NCBI RefSeq assembly: GCF_001267535.1
Contig: NZ_JRXE01000001.1
Coordinates: forward strand, 156,597-220,596
Length of the DNA stretch: 64,000 nt
Reading direction: 5' to 3'
Origin: Winslowiella iniecta
GTDB taxonomy: Bacteria > Pseudomonadota > Gammaproteobacteria > Enterobacterales > Enterobacteriaceae
The position numbers and the translations under genes were made by a program. Numbering within the stretch: position 1 is the first letter of the stretch; every line of letters starts with the position of its first letter. Positions 26,907 through 36,227 of the stretch are shown piece after piece. The notes below the pieces were generated by a model that saw only the letters and a list, made by a program, of their open reading frames with translations, searched no databases and was not told where the DNA came from.

Positions 26907-28144
26907 CAATGCAATGGCGCGAAGGCAACCGCATCCGGTTGCTGGAAAATGGCGAAGCATTCTTCCCGCGGGTGTATGGCGCGATACGCCGTGCGCAGCG
27001 CAGTCTGCTGCTGGAAACCTTTATCCTGTTCGAGGATGAAGTGGGTAAAGAACTGCATGGCGTATTACTGGAAGCGGCACGACGTGGCGTCAAAATTGAA
27101 ATGATGGTCGATGGCTATGGTTCACCGGATCTGTCCGACGACTATGTGCAGAGCCTGACATCCGCTGGCGTGCGCTTTCTCTATTACGACCCGCGACCGC
27201 TGGTGCTGGGAATGCGCACCAACGTGTTCCGCCGTCTGCACCGCAAAATCGTGGTGGCCGATAATGAGATCGCCTTTGTCGGCGGGATTAACTTCTCGGC
27301 TGAGCATATCAGCAGCTACGGGCCGCAGGCCAAGCAGGATTATGCCGTGGAGGTTAAAGGGCCGATCGTTGAGGATATTGCTCGCTACGTGCAGCAACAG
27401 ATTGGCAGCGAACAGCCTGGCCGCCGCTGGTGGCACCGCTCGCACCGCCCGGCTCAAAATCGCACGCCGGATGATGCGCAGGCGCTGTTTGTCTTTCGCG
27501 ATAATGATGAACATCGGGATGATATCGAGCAGAACTATATCGATATGCTGCAAAATGCCCGCGAAGATGTGATTATCGCCAACGCCTACTTTTTCCCCGG
27601 CTATCGCCTGCTGCGGGAAATGCGCAATGCGGCACAGCGCGGAGTGCGCATCCGACTGATTGTGCAGGGCGAGCCGGATATGCCGATTGTTAAAGTCGGG
27701 GCCGAGCTGCTGTACAACTATCTGTCCGATGCCGGGGTGGAAATCTACGAATATATTCGTCGCCCGCTGCACGGCAAAATCGCGGTAAAGGATCGGCAGT
27801 GGGCCACCGTCGGCTCCAGTAATCTTGATCCGCTGAGTCTGTCGCTGAATCTCGAAGCGAATCTGATTATTCACGATCGCCAGTTTAACCAGCAGTTACG
27901 CGACAATCTTGATCGGCTGATGGCGGAAGATTGTCAGCGCGTCGATGAAAGCCTGTTACCGAAACGCAGCTGGTGGCATCTCACCAAAAGCGTGATTGTA
28001 TTCCACTTTCTGCGCCATTTTCCGGCAATCGCTGGCTGGCTTCCTGCCCATACGCCAAAGCTGACGCTGGTGGAGCCGCCGGTGCAGCCGGAAATGGAAA
28101 CCCAGGACCGCGTGGATGCCGATAATCAGGGAGCAAAATTCTAA
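26903..28144 (+). CDS. clsB: Cardiolipin synthase B
   Basis: Inner-membrane-associated phospholipase D-superfamily enzyme that makes cardiolipin and can also produce phosphatidylglycerol. The 413-residue protein has two HKD motifs: [16 protein letters not shown] (about 113-128) and [16 protein letters not shown] (about 290-305), each with the downstream Gly/Asn of the family. A nucleation region with multiple Arg residues and a C-terminal hydrophobic segment ([17 protein letters not shown]) follow. Start overlaps ybhP by four bases; stop overlaps ybhN by one (TAATG), so the three genes are translationally coupled. Confidence 0.95.
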   Translation: MTMQWREGNRIRLLENGEAFFPRVYGAIRRAQRSLLLETFILFEDEVGKELHGVLLEAARRGVKIEMMVDGYGSPDLSDDYVQSLTSAGVRFLYYDPRPLVLGMRTNVFRRLHRKIVVADNEIAFVGGINFSAEHISSYGPQAKQDYAVEVKGPIVEDIARYVQQQIGSEQPGRRWWHRSHRPAQNRTPDDAQALFVFRDNDEHRDDIEQNYIDMLQNAREDVIIANAYFFPGYRLLREMRNAAQRGVRIRLIVQGEPDMPIVKVGAELLYNYLSDAGVEIYEYIRRPLHGKIAVKDRQWATVGSSNLDPLSLSLNLEANLIIHDRQFNQQLRDNLDRLMAEDCQRVDESLLPKRSWWHLTKSVIVFHFLRHFPAIAGWLPAHTPKLTLVEPPVQPEMETQDRVDADNQGAKF

Positions 28145-29100
28145 TGTCAAAAGCGCATCCGAAGTGGAAACTGGCGAAAAAAATCCTCACCTGGCTGTTT
28201 TTTGCCGCCGTGATTGTGCTGCTGGTGGTGTACGCCAAAAAGGTCAACTGGGAAGACGTGTATAACGTCATCATCAATTACAACCGTACGGCGATCCTGG
28301 CAGCGGTGGCTCTGGTGATTGTCAGCTATCTGACCTACGGCCTGTACGATCTGATTGGCCGCGCCTACTGCGGTCATAAACTGGCAAAACGCCAGGTGAT
28401 GCTGGTGTCGTTTATCTGCTACGCGTTTAATCTGACGCTCAGTACCTGGGTCGGCGGCGTGGCGATGCGCTATCGCCTCTATTCACGTCTCGGCTTACCT
28501 GGCAGCACCATTACGCGCATCTTTTCACTCAGCATTGCCACCAACTGGCTGGGCTATATCTTACTGGCCGGGGTGGTGTTCAGTGGGGGGATGGTGCCGA
28601 TTCCCAAAGGCTGGTTTATCGGAGAAGGTACCCTGCGGATTATTGGCGTGGCGCTGCTGGCGTTGGTGGTGGTGTATCTGGCGCTCTGTGCCTTTTCAAA
28701 ACGCCGCCGCTGGACAATTAAGGGCCAGAAACTGGCGCTGCCATCGCTGCGCATGGCGCTGTTTCAGTTTGCCGTATCCTGCGCGAACTGGATGGTGATG
28801 GGTGCAATAATCTGGCTGCTGCTGGCACAGCAGGTGGACTACCCGATTGTGCTGGGCGTGTTGCTGATCAGCAGTATCGCCGGAGTGATTATTCATATTC
28901 CGGCCGGGATTGGCGTACTGGAAGCGGTGTTCCTCGCCCTGTTAAGCGGTCAGCACGCCTCACATGGCAGCATTATTGCCGCGCTGCTGGCTTATCGCGT
29001 GCTCTACTTTATCGCCCCGCTGTTGCTGGCGCTGGTGCTCTATTTATGGCTGGAGGGTCGCGCCAATAGTTTGCGCAAGCGCAATGAGCTAAGGCTGTAG
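28144..29100 (+). CDS. ybhN: YbhN, UPF0104-family inner-membrane protein
   Basis: A 318-residue integral membrane protein of the group containing the flippase domain of lysyl-phosphatidylglycerol synthases, with about eight membrane segments. Landmarks are KKVNWEDVYNVIINYN near residue 37, LTLSTWVGGVAMRYRLYSRLGL (about 97-118), and IIHIPAGIGVLEAVFLALL (about 245-263). It is the third gene of the ybhP-clsB-ybhN operon, and a role in moving or arranging phospholipids is a reasonable inference but not proven. E. coli YbhM, which follows ybhN there, is absent here. Confidence 0.92.
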   Translation: MSKAHPKWKLAKKILTWLFFAAVIVLLVVYAKKVNWEDVYNVIINYNRTAILAAVALVIVSYLTYGLYDLIGRAYCGHKLAKRQVMLVSFICYAFNLTLSTWVGGVAMRYRLYSRLGLPGSTITRIFSLSIATNWLGYILLAGVVFSGGMVPIPKGWFIGEGTLRIIGVALLALVVVYLALCAFSKRRRWTIKGQKLALPSLRMALFQFAVSCANWMVMGAIIWLLLAQQVDYPIVLGVLLISSIAGVIIHIPAGIGVLEAVFLALLSGQHASHGSIIAALLAYRVLYFIAPLLLALVLYLWLEGRANSLRKRNELRL

Positions 29101-29130
29101 GGGCGCGATTTTCGGTTAATAATGGAAGTT

Positions 29131-29215
29131 GGAGGGGAGCCGTTTTTGGCTCCCGTACTGATGGCATGCAGGGTGCTGACCCTCGGCACGGGCGGCGAGA
29201 ACGCCGCCCCTTCGG
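29131..29215. repeat. Composite palindromic intergenic repeat, copy C
   Basis: Two hairpins, GGGAGCC-GTTTTT-GGCTCCC (29135-29154) and GGGCGGCG-AGAA-CGCCGCCC (29190-29209), flank a spacer containing GTACTGATGGCATGCAGGG and TGCTGACCCTCGGCAC. The order and spacer match copy B in reverse complement. It fills the gap between the convergent ybhN and ybhL genes. Confidence 0.8.
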
Positions 29216-29231
29216 AAATGTTAAGGGTGTA

Positions 29232-29942
29232 TTATCGGCGGTTGCCGAAAATACGTAACAGCATCAGGAACAGATTGATAAAGTCCAGATACAGCGTCAG
29301 CGCGCCCATAATCGAGAAACGACGCAGATTTTCTTTGTCGTCAACATTAATCCCTTCACCAATATTTTTCAGTTTCTGCGTGTCGTAAGCGGTCAGACCC
29401 ACAAACACAATGACACCGATATAGGTTACCGCCCACATCAGCGCGGTGCTTTTCAGCCAGAAGTTTACCAGCGTCGCCAGGATGATACCGATCAGCGCCA
29501 TAAACAGCATATTGCCCATGCCGCTTAAATCACGCCTGGTGGTATAGCCCCAGAAACTCATGGCACCAAACATCCCGGCAGTGATGAAGAAGGTACTGGC
29601 GATGGATGAGTAGGTGTAGACGAGGAAAATACTCGCCATGGTTAAACCGGTCAGCGCCGAATAGAGCATAAACAGCGCGGTTGCCACTGCCCCGCTCATC
29701 TTATGCACCATACCGGACAGCACAAACACCAGCACCAGCTGCACGATAATCAGACCGAAAAAGGTAATCTGGTTGGCAAATACCAGCTGCATCACCGCCG
29801 GGGTATTTGCCGCAAACCAGGAGACAAAAGCGGTCAACAGCAGACCACAGGTCATCCAGCCGTAGACTTGCGCCATATACGTTTGCAGGCCGGTACCGGC
29901 TTGCTGAACAATCGAACCGTTAGAACGTGGATATCGATCCAT
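29232..29942 (-). CDS. ybhL: YbhL, Bax inhibitor-1 family membrane protein
   Basis: A 236-residue inner-membrane protein with seven predicted membrane segments, of the BI-1/YccA (TMBIM) family; bacterial members behave as pH-sensitive calcium leak channels in studied cases. It matches E. coli YbhL from MDRYPRSNGSIVQQAGTGL to the C-terminus. The diaspartyl region TAYDTQKLKN (about 198-207) and the closing YLDFINLFLMLLRIFGNRR are typical. AAGGAG lies seven bases upstream of the ATG. Monocistronic. Confidence 0.94.
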   Translation of the reverse strand: MDRYPRSNGSIVQQAGTGLQTYMAQVYGWMTCGLLLTAFVSWFAANTPAVMQLVFANQITFFGLIIVQLVLVFVLSGMVHKMSGAVATALFMLYSALTGLTMASIFLVYTYSSIASTFFITAGMFGAMSFWGYTTRRDLSGMGNMLFMALIGIILATLVNFWLKSTALMWAVTYIGVIVFVGLTAYDTQKLKNIGEGINVDDKENLRRFSIMGALTLYLDFINLFLMLLRIFGNRR

Positions 29943-30052
29943 GATGCGCTCCTTAGCGTAAAGTGAAGTTAATCCGTAAAGTCTGGCACAATTTGGGCCG
30001 TTTTTACTACAGATGCAGTTTTACAATTCATTTCCCGACGGCGTGAGCATTA

Positions 30053-31147
30053 TCACTGGCGCGCCATACAGGCCTGATAGCGACTGTCGACCCGCTGAGC
30101 GAACCAGGCGGTCGTCAGATTGCGGGTGATTTTCGGGCTTTCCAGTTTAATGCCCGGCAATATCTCACGCGGCAAGCGCTTACCGGCGGTCTTATCGGCC
30201 AGCGTGAACAGATCTTTCCACAGATCGGTTTTTTCAAACTCCGGCGTATCGCCTTTCTCCAGCGCGCGACGAATCGCTCGATCGCTGATATTCAACTGCT
30301 TAGCCAGCGTCCGCACCGCCAGTTCCGTTGAGCTGGGCTGGTCGGAACCGTAAATAATCAGATCGCCATCCAGCGCCAGCTTCATGCCGCTGGCGCGGGT
30401 TACCGCCGCCTGAAACGCCGCATTACGGCTGGCATACCAGCCCGCGTTAAAGTCGGCAAAGCGATAGAGCGGCTGACTGTAGTTGGCCGGATAACCCAGC
30501 AGATGACGGGTGCCGAACCAGATACCGCCGCGACGGCTGAACACTTCGCGGCGAATCGAGCCGTCAATCGGATACGGATAGCCTTTGGCATTGGCTTCGG
30601 CGAAAGCAATGCTGACCTGCATCGGCCCGCCGGTATGCACCGGATTAAGATTGCCAAACAGCGTCTGCCCCATTGGCACGATATCGATAAAATCGTCGAA
30701 AATGGCGCTCAGTTCTTTTTCACTGCGCACCGTGTCGAGGCGTTCATTGTAGCTTTTGCCATTCGGCGATTTGATCAGTAACGCGGTGCGCACCATAAAC
30801 AGCGGTACGTGAACTTTCGCCGCACGACGTTCAATTTCACCCCAGGCGATTTTCGGCAGTCCCGGCACCGGCGAGTCGGCATTAAAGGTCGATTCCTGCT
30901 CGGTCACGGCAATCACCGCACAAATATTGGCGTTGCTCGGCTCAATTTCCTGAGTACGTAAGGCGGTATAAATATCCGTCGCCCACGCTGATTTATTGCT
31001 GACTTTGGTCGGCATCAACCGGGTAATCTGTGATTTAACCTCGGCCGGGCTTTTTGCCGGTGCCTCGATGGTTTTTTTAGTACTACATCCTGCCAGCACT
31101 AACAGAGCTGACAGCAAAATGCCGCGCAGGCGAAATGGGGATAACAT
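30053..31147 (-). CDS. yaiW: YaiW-type outer-membrane lipoprotein (DUF1615)
   Basis: A 364-residue lipoprotein. The lipobox LLVLAGC places the lipidated Cys at residue 21. The mature DUF1615 domain has lysozyme-like features (AVTEQESTFNADSPVPG, GGPMQVSIAFAE) and follows E. coli YaiW closely, including PNGKSYNERLDTVR, VFSRRGGIWFGT and PRNLTTAWFA-like ITRNLTTAWFAQRV. E. coli YaiW is surface-exposed and affects uptake of some peptides. In E. coli yaiW is at 8 minutes next to sbmA; no sbmA is seen here, so this is a relocated copy. AAGGA lies six bases upstream of the ATG. Confidence 0.9.
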   Translation of the reverse strand: MLSPFRLRGILLSALLVLAGCSTKKTIEAPAKSPAEVKSQITRLMPTKVSNKSAWATDIYTALRTQEIEPSNANICAVIAVTEQESTFNADSPVPGLPKIAWGEIERRAAKVHVPLFMVRTALLIKSPNGKSYNERLDTVRSEKELSAIFDDFIDIVPMGQTLFGNLNPVHTGGPMQVSIAFAEANAKGYPYPIDGSIRREVFSRRGGIWFGTRHLLGYPANYSQPLYRFADFNAGWYASRNAAFQAAVTRASGMKLALDGDLIIYGSDQPSSTELAVRTLAKQLNISDRAIRRALEKGDTPEFEKTDLWKDLFTLADKTAGKRLPREILPGIKLESPKITRNLTTAWFAQRVDSRYQACMARQ

Positions 31148-31233
31148 GCCGGTCCTTAGGATTTTTTTATGCTGCAGGCACCTTAACTAACCTGCAACCG
31201 CGAATCCATCAGATTAGACCATTTTTCCCCGAC

Positions 31234-32052
31234 TCAGGCGGGCTGATACGCCGGATAAGTAAAAAACAGCAGATGCAGCAGATTGAGGGCGAAATGGAAC
31301 AGCGCCGCAACCCACAGGCTTCCGGTCCACATCCATGCCAGTCCATAAATTACCCCGGCCAGCGTGGCGAAGACCACCAGCAAGGTGCCGCCGGCCAGAT
31401 GGCTGATGCCGAACAGCAGCGCAGAGATCAGTAAACCGTTGACCGGCCCGATTAACTGGCTGAGACGCCGCTGTAAGTAGCCGCGAAACAGCGCTTCTTC
31501 GGCCAGGCTGACAAAAAACAGATTGGCCAGCGCAAACTGCCAGAACCATGTCGGATAGTGCAGTTCCAGCTTTAAGCCCCCGGCAGCGGTTGCCAGCAGC
31601 AGCAGCAATGGCAGCGCGGCGATCAGCAGCAGCCAGTAATACGGCCGGCTGCGGCGCAGCGGTTTGCAGGAGAAAAGCGTCGGCAGAATGGCGAGTAACA
31701 CGAAGGGAATAAGCGCCTTATCGAAGTGATAACACATGGTAAATGGCGCGCTCTGCGCACCGGCACGCACTTTATTCAGCACATTCTGATGATTAAATCC
31801 GGGAACAAAATGGCTGAGTAACGTCAGGGCGATTAACAGTAAAAGGAGTTCGGCGCTGATGGCAATTGCCGGGAGATGGCGATAACGGTTAAGCAGCAGA
31901 GAAATCACCGCCACGCCCACCATTACCCACAAACCAAATGGCTCCACCCCCCCGGACCAGGCAGCCCAGATAGCGCTCAGCACCAGCAACACTATGCCAG
32001 CGTTACGGTTAACCCCTGCGGTAAATAACGAAGTAGCCAGTAAGATCCACAT
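31234..32052 (-). CDS. CPBP-family intramembrane glutamic endopeptidase (Abi/Rce1-like)
   Basis: A 272-residue inner-membrane protein with eight or more membrane segments. The C-terminal third carries the three CPBP motifs: AEEALFRGYLQRRL (about 187-200), FGISHLAGG (about 217-225) and ALFHFALNLLHL (about 250-261), which supply the catalytic Glu pair and two His residues. Members are related to eukaryotic CAAX protease Rce1; bacterial ones include bacteriocin self-immunity proteins, but most have no known substrate. AAGGA precedes the ATG. It sits between moaE and yaiW on the same strand, about 160 bases from moaE. Confidence 0.85.
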   Translation of the reverse strand: MWILLATSLFTAGVNRNAGIVLLVLSAIWAAWSGGVEPFGLWVMVGVAVISLLLNRYRHLPAIAISAELLLLLIALTLLSHFVPGFNHQNVLNKVRAGAQSAPFTMCYHFDKALIPFVLLAILPTLFSCKPLRRSRPYYWLLLIAALPLLLLLATAAGGLKLELHYPTWFWQFALANLFFVSLAEEALFRGYLQRRLSQLIGPVNGLLISALLFGISHLAGGTLLVVFATLAGVIYGLAWMWTGSLWVAALFHFALNLLHLLFFTYPAYQPA

Positions 32053-32212
32053 AAAAAGTCCTTTTTATTCCCTGGATAAAACACCGGTGTAACGTCTTTT
32101 ACTGGCGACCCGCAGCGCTATCCTTGATGCGGATGGGGACCAGTGGTGTATGACCACGCATTTGGCTGTTGGCTAATCTTAGCGTCACTAAGGGAGCAAC
32201 GCCACCGGCTGA

Positions 32213-32665
32213 TTAATCCCAGCGACGCGCGGCCTGCTGGTCACTGTCGCGCGCATCCACCCAGCGGTCGCCCTCAGGTGTCGCCTCGCGCTTCCAGAAC
32301 GGGGCGCGGGTTTTCAGGTAATCCATAATAAACTCAGCGGCAGCAAACGCCGCCGCACGATGCGCGCCGGTAACGCCTACCATCACGATCTCATCGCCGG
32401 GAAACAGCTCGCCCACACGATGGATTACCGTGACGCGCTGCAACGGCCAGCGCTGACGCGCCTCAACCACGATCTCTTCCAGCGCTTTTTCCGTCATGCC
32501 CGGATAGTGCTCCAGCGTCAGCGCGGAAACATCATCCCCGAGGTTGTGATTACGCACTTTGCCGGTAAAAGTAACCACTGCGCCATCTTCATCGCAGGCG
32601 GCCAGCCACTGATACTCGTCGCCCATGGAAAACGGCTGATGGCCGACGCGAATACGGGTTTCCAT
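32213..32665 (-). CDS. moaE: Molybdopterin synthase catalytic subunit MoaE
   Basis: Large subunit of molybdopterin synthase, which transfers sulfur from MoaD thiocarboxylate to cyclic pyranopterin monophosphate. The start at 32665 (METRIRVGHQPFSMG) has GGAGG upstream and gives 150 residues as in E. coli; an upstream ATG in frame is rejected. Active-site landmarks are FTGKVRNHN (about 34-42), LEHYPGMTEKAL, HRVGEL, GAHRAAAF, and the catalytic lysines in LKTRAPFWKRE (about 118-128). Last gene of moaABCDE; separated from moaD by a single base. Confidence 0.97.
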   Translation of the reverse strand: METRIRVGHQPFSMGDEYQWLAACDEDGAVVTFTGKVRNHNLGDDVSALTLEHYPGMTEKALEEIVVEARQRWPLQRVTVIHRVGELFPGDEIVMVGVTGAHRAAAFAAAEFIMDYLKTRAPFWKREATPEGDRWVDARDSDQQAARRWD

Positions 32666-32666
32666 C

Positions 32667-32912
32667 TTAACCTCCGGTGACCGGTGGAAAAAAGGCCACT
32701 TCATCGCCAGCCTTCAGCGGATGTTGCATCGACACCAGCGTCTGATTCACCGCCGCCAGCAATTTGCCGGACTCCAGCGCCAGCGCCCATCGATCGCCCT
32801 GCTCTGCCAGCGCAACGCGCAGGCTTTCCACATCCGGATAATCCGCGTTCAGGGTTAACCGATCGCTGCCCACCAGTTCACGCACCTGGGCGAAAAACAG
32901 GACGTTAATCAT
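32667..32912 (-). CDS. moaD: Molybdopterin synthase sulfur carrier subunit MoaD
   Basis: Small ubiquitin-fold protein (81 residues) that carries sulfur as a C-terminal thiocarboxylate. It ends in the required Gly-Gly (FFPPVTGG) and begins [15 protein letters not shown], matching E. coli MoaD. MoeB/MoaB-type adenylation is needed before sulfur transfer by MoaE. The start lies eight bases inside the moaC reading frame, indicating translational coupling within the operon. Confidence 0.97.
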   Translation of the reverse strand: MINVLFFAQVRELVGSDRLTLNADYPDVESLRVALAEQGDRWALALESGKLLAAVNQTLVSMQHPLKAGDEVAFFPPVTGG

Positions 32913-33390
32913 GGGTCACCGCCTGAAAATCGCCGGATTTGCCGCCACTTTTGCTGATCAGGCGCAAATTATCGATGGTGATATCCTTTTGTACCGCTTT
33001 ACACATGTCGTAGATGGTCAGTGCAGCCACCGATGCCGCGGTCAGCGCTTCCATTTCCACGCCGGTTTTACCGGTTAAGCGACAGCGCGACTCAACCCGC
33101 ACCCGACTCTGCTCCGGCTCGGCGGTGAGCGTCACTTCGACTTTGCTCAGCATCAGCGGATGACATAACGGAATCAGTTCCCAGGTACGTTTGGCAGCCT
33201 GAATCCCGGCGATACGGGCAGTGGCAAACACATCGCCTTTATGGTGGCTGCCATCAATAATCATTTGCAGAGTATCGGGGTGCATCACCACCCAGGCTTC
33301 GGCGCAGGCTTCACGCACCGTTTCAGTTTTGGCGGAAACATCCACCATATGCGCCTCACCCGAGGCATTGATATGAGTTAATTGCGACAT
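32905..33390 (-). CDS. moaC: Cyclic pyranopterin monophosphate synthase MoaC
   Basis: Second enzyme of molybdenum cofactor synthesis, converting the MoaA product 3',8-cyclo-7,8-dihydro-GTP to cyclic pyranopterin monophosphate. The protein is 161 residues, identical in length to E. coli MoaC. Landmarks are [19 protein letters not shown] at the N-terminus, [20 protein letters not shown] (about 69-88, with the active-site His), [15 protein letters not shown] (about 108-122) and DMCKAVQKD near 128-136. It is two bases from moaB and overlaps moaD. Confidence 0.97.
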   Translation of the reverse strand: MSQLTHINASGEAHMVDVSAKTETVREACAEAWVVMHPDTLQMIIDGSHHKGDVFATARIAGIQAAKRTWELIPLCHPLMLSKVEVTLTAEPEQSRVRVESRCRLTGKTGVEMEALTAASVAALTIYDMCKAVQKDITIDNLRLISKSGGKSGDFQAVTHD

Positions 33391-33392
33391 CG

Positions 33393-33908
33393 TTACGGCT
33401 TCTTTAAGTGCGAAATAAAGTTACACGGGCGGGTGCGGGCATCGAGCTGGTCGACAATAATGCGCTCCCACGCGCTGCGGCAGGCATTACCGGAACCCGG
33501 TATCGCAAAAATTAGCGTCTGGTTGGCCATTCCGGCCAGCGCACGCGATTGCAGGGTAGCACTGCCGATATCTTCGTATGACACCATGCGAAACAGCTCG
33601 CCGAAGCCTTCAATTTCACGGTCAAACAACGGCTGCAACGCCTCCGGCGTACTGTTACCGGCACTGAACCCGGTGCCACCGTTAATCAGAATCACCTGCA
33701 CATCACTGCTGGCAATCCAGCTGGAGACAATGGCGCGAATCCGGTACTTGTTGTCTTTAACGATCGCGTGGTCAATGACCTGATGTCCGGCTTCAGCCGC
33801 GGCTTCACGCAGATAGTCACCGGAGGTGTCGTCCGACGCGTCGCGGCGGTCGGAAACGGTTAATACGGCAATCGCCGCAGGAATAAATTCGGAGGGTGTT
33901 TTGCCCAT
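33393..33908 (-). CDS. moaB: Molybdopterin adenylyltransferase-like protein MoaB
   Basis: A 171-residue member of the MogA/MoaB/MoeA-N fold, which adenylates molybdopterin in the organisms where the reaction has been shown; in E. coli MogA performs the step and the role of MoaB is unclear. Landmarks are [19 protein letters not shown] (about 17-35) and [18 protein letters not shown] (about 74-91). Lies 18 bases downstream of moaA in the moaABCDE operon. Confidence 0.95.
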   Translation of the reverse strand: MGKTPSEFIPAAIAVLTVSDRRDASDDTSGDYLREAAAEAGHQVIDHAIVKDNKYRIRAIVSSWIASSDVQVILINGGTGFSAGNSTPEALQPLFDREIEGFGELFRMVSYEDIGSATLQSRALAGMANQTLIFAIPGSGNACRSAWERIIVDQLDARTRPCNFISHLKKP

Positions 33909-33926
33909 TATGCTGCTCCTGGCCGG

Positions 33927-34913
33927 TTAGCCGCCAATAAACGAGAGATTCTGAGTGATGCCAGTATTACCCTGATGCAGGAAGTGCGTCTGCTTTTTGC
34001 TTTGCAGACTGGCGGCAATGCGCGCCTGTAATTCCTGTTGCTGACCATCGCTGGCCAGCAAATCGCGCAGCGACACGCCACCGTCGCCAAACAGGCATAA
34101 ATGCAACTTGCCGGTGGCGGAGACGCGCAGACGGTTACAGCTGGCGCAGAAGTCTTTCTCATAAGGCATGATCAGCCCGATTTCTCCCTGATAATCCGGA
34201 TGGCGGAATACCTGCGCCGGGCCATCGCTGCGCGCGCGCGGCAGGCGCTGCCAGCCACGGCTGATAAGCTGATCGCGAATCACTTCGCCGGAAATATGGT
34301 GTTTACGGAACAGAGAGCCGCCGTCACCGGTTTCCATCAGCTCAATAAACCGCAGCTGAATCGGCCGGGGGCGAATCCAGTCGAGGAAGGTATCGAGCGT
34401 GTGATGATTAATATCGCGCATCAGCACGGTATTGACTTTGACTTTATCAAAACCGGCGTCAAAGGCGGCATCGATACCGCGCATCACCTGATGAAATTTG
34501 TCCTGCCCGGTGATGGCGTGAAACTGGCGGGCATCCAGGCTGTCGATGCTGACATTCAGCGCTGTCAGCCCGGCGTCACGCCATGCCGCTACATCGCGTT
34601 CCAGACGATAGCCGTTAGTGGTCACCGCCAGCTGACGGATGGCGCGATTCTCACGCACTGCGGCAATAATGTCGATAAAATCGCGGCGCAGCGACGGCTC
34701 ACCGCCGGTCAGACGCACCTTTTCGGTCCCGGAAGCGGCAAACGCCCGGGTGACACGACGGATCTCATCCAGTGACAGGAAGCTTTTGTTGGTACTGCCT
34801 TGCGGTTTATAACCGTCGGGCAGGCAGTAGTTGCAACGAAAGTTGCAAACATCAGTGATCGACAGGCGCAAGTAATAAAACTTGCGCTCAAAATTATCAA
34901 TAAATTGTGACAC
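33927..34913 (-). CDS. moaA: GTP 3',8-cyclase MoaA (radical SAM)
   Basis: First enzyme of molybdenum cofactor synthesis. The start is the GTG at 34911-34913, seven bases after GGAAAGG; it gives 328 residues beginning V-S-Q-F-I-D and aligns with the E. coli start (MASQLTDAF). A longer frame reading into the riboswitch is rejected. The radical SAM cluster Cys are C23-x3-C27-x2-C30 ([10 protein letters not shown]). The second cluster is in the C-terminal half ([18 protein letters not shown]), and the protein ends in the needed Gly-Gly. Expression is governed by the Moco riboswitch directly upstream, with a ModE operator further up. Confidence 0.97.
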   Translation of the reverse strand: MSQFIDNFERKFYYLRLSITDVCNFRCNYCLPDGYKPQGSTNKSFLSLDEIRRVTRAFAASGTEKVRLTGGEPSLRRDFIDIIAAVRENRAIRQLAVTTNGYRLERDVAAWRDAGLTALNVSIDSLDARQFHAITGQDKFHQVMRGIDAAFDAGFDKVKVNTVLMRDINHHTLDTFLDWIRPRPIQLRFIELMETGDGGSLFRKHHISGEVIRDQLISRGWQRLPRARSDGPAQVFRHPDYQGEIGLIMPYEKDFCASCNRLRVSATGKLHLCLFGDGGVSLRDLLASDGQQQELQARIAASLQSKKQTHFLHQGNTGITQNLSFIGG

Positions 34914-34917
34914 CAGA

Positions 34918-35027
34918 ACACCTTTCCAATATGGGGAGATGCAGTCATTTCTTTCTGCACCCTGGCAGCTCAAAGGCTACGGCCAGTGCGCCATATCACG
35001 AGGACTTAGGCACAAAGGCTAGAGTGT
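34918..35027 (-). promoter_or_regulatory. Moco riboswitch (moaA leader)
   Basis: The transcribed strand begins ACACTCTAGCCT (35027 downward), passes AAGTCCTCGTGATATGGC and CCTTTGAGCTGCCAGGG, includes the hairpin GCAGAAAGAAATGACTGC (about 34943-34961), and ends GGAAAGGTGT (34927-34918). These are the conserved elements of the Moco RNA motif found before moaA in enterobacteria, with the AGAAATGA apical segment as the clearest signature. The 3' end contains the moaA ribosome site, so cofactor binding would shut off translation. Identified by eye; covariance search with the Rfam model was not possible. Confidence 0.88.
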
Positions 35028-35101
35028 GATTTACAGAACCGCTGCAAATCATGGTGAGAATAATTTTAGCGCTAACCGTAAGGCGTTACCAGAAGCAGTT
35101 T

Positions 35102-35125
35102 CGCTGTATATATTGATATATAGCG
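35102..35125 (-). promoter_or_regulatory. modE box: ModE operator upstream of moaA
   Basis: CGCTGTAT, eight bases, ATATAGCG: the same arm length and spacing as the operator before modA at 51746-51769 (CGTTATAT-N8-ATATAACG). One mismatch breaks perfect symmetry. ModE-molybdate activates moaA in E. coli from an upstream site, which fits the position about 75 bases above the start of the riboswitch. Confidence 0.75.
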
Positions 35126-35276
35126 ATCAGATTGCCACTTTTCACCACCTTTTCGCTGCATGATAAGTTAATATGCGCCCAATAACTTTGATACCCGTCA
35201 GTTATGTGGGGCATAAGCAGTTTGTGCTATAAAGAGCCGCAACCGGCAAAGATCAGTGACAGAGGAGTTTTGGTGA

Positions 35277-36185
35277 ATGCGTAATCGCACGCTCGCGGAT
35301 TTAGACCGTGTGGTGGCACTTGGCGGTGGACACGGATTAGGCCGTGTTATGTCTGCGCTGTCACCGCTGGGTTCAAGACTGACCGGTATTGTCACCACCA
35401 CCGATAATGGCGGCTCTACCGGCCGCATCCGCCGCTCCGAAGGCGGTATCGCCTGGGGCGATATGCGTAACTGCCTGAATCAGTTGATTACCGAGCCAAG
35501 CGTTGCCTCAGCGATGTTCGAATACCGTTTTAACGGTAACGGCGAATTATCGGGTCATAATCTCGGTAACCTGATGCTTAAAGCGCTCGATCATCTCAGC
35601 GTCCGCCCGATTGAAGCGATTAACCTGATTCGCAACCTGCTGAAAGTCGATGCTTTTCTGATTCCGATGTCGGAACAGCCGGTCGATTTAGTGGCACTGG
35701 GTGCCGATGGCAACCTGGTGTATGGCGAAACCGATATCGACCAGTTAACACTGCCGCCGCAGGAACTGATGCTGTCGCCCGCGGTAAATGCCACCCGGGA
35801 AGCCATTGAGGCGATTGGCGAAGCCGACCTGATTTTAATCGGCCCCGGCAGTTTCTATACCAGCCTGATGCCGGTACTGCTGATGCAGGATATGGCGCAG
35901 GCGCTGCGTCGCACGCCGGCGACCATGGTGTTTATTGATAATCTCGGTCGCGAACTCAGTCCGGCAGCCGCCGGTCTGACGCTGGCCGATAAGCTGGCAA
36001 TGATGGAAAACGTGATCGGCAAGAGGGTGATCGATGCGGTGGTGACCAGTCCGCAGGGCGAAACGCAAGGCACCGACGACCGTCTGCTGATTCGCGAGCC
36101 GCTGGAAGCCGCCGATATCAAATACCGTCACGACCGCCAGCTACTGCGTATCGCGCTGGAACATGCCATTCAGGCGATTGCCTGA
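35277..36185 (+). CDS. ybhK: YvcK/YbhK-family gluconeogenesis factor
   Basis: A 302-residue cytosolic protein of the YvcK (CofD-like) family, which binds UDP-sugars in Bacillus and is needed for normal cell-wall synthesis on gluconeogenic carbon; in E. coli the homologue is YbhK. Landmarks are [16 protein letters not shown] (about 13-28), [13 protein letters not shown] (about 41-53), [10 protein letters not shown] (about 62-71) and [13 protein letters not shown] precedes the ATG. Divergent from moaA across a gap holding the riboswitch and ModE site, and convergent with uvrB. Enzyme activity, if any, is unknown. Confidence 0.93.
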   Translation: MRNRTLADLDRVVALGGGHGLGRVMSALSPLGSRLTGIVTTTDNGGSTGRIRRSEGGIAWGDMRNCLNQLITEPSVASAMFEYRFNGNGELSGHNLGNLMLKALDHLSVRPIEAINLIRNLLKVDAFLIPMSEQPVDLVALGADGNLVYGETDIDQLTLPPQELMLSPAVNATREAIEAIGEADLILIGPGSFYTSLMPVLLMQDMAQALRRTPATMVFIDNLGRELSPAAAGLTLADKLAMMENVIGKRVIDAVVTSPQGETQGTDDRLLIREPLEAADIKYRHDRQLLRIALEHAIQAIA

Positions 36186-36189
36186 ATCC

Positions 36190-36216
36190 CTGCGGGCCGG
36201 ACTTCCCGGCCCGCAG
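36190..36216. terminator. Hairpin between convergent ybhK and uvrB
   Basis: CTGCGGGCCGG (36190-36200), loop ACTTC, CCGGCCCGCAG (36206-36216): a perfect 11-bp stem four bases after the ybhK stop. No U-tract on either side, so termination may need Rho or simply the stability of the stem. Confidence 0.5.
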
Positions 36217-36227
36217 AGCAATAACAC

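Noticed and set aside
27122-27874. 250-codon minus-strand frame
   Set aside because: Antisense to clsB; codon pattern reflects the sense gene.
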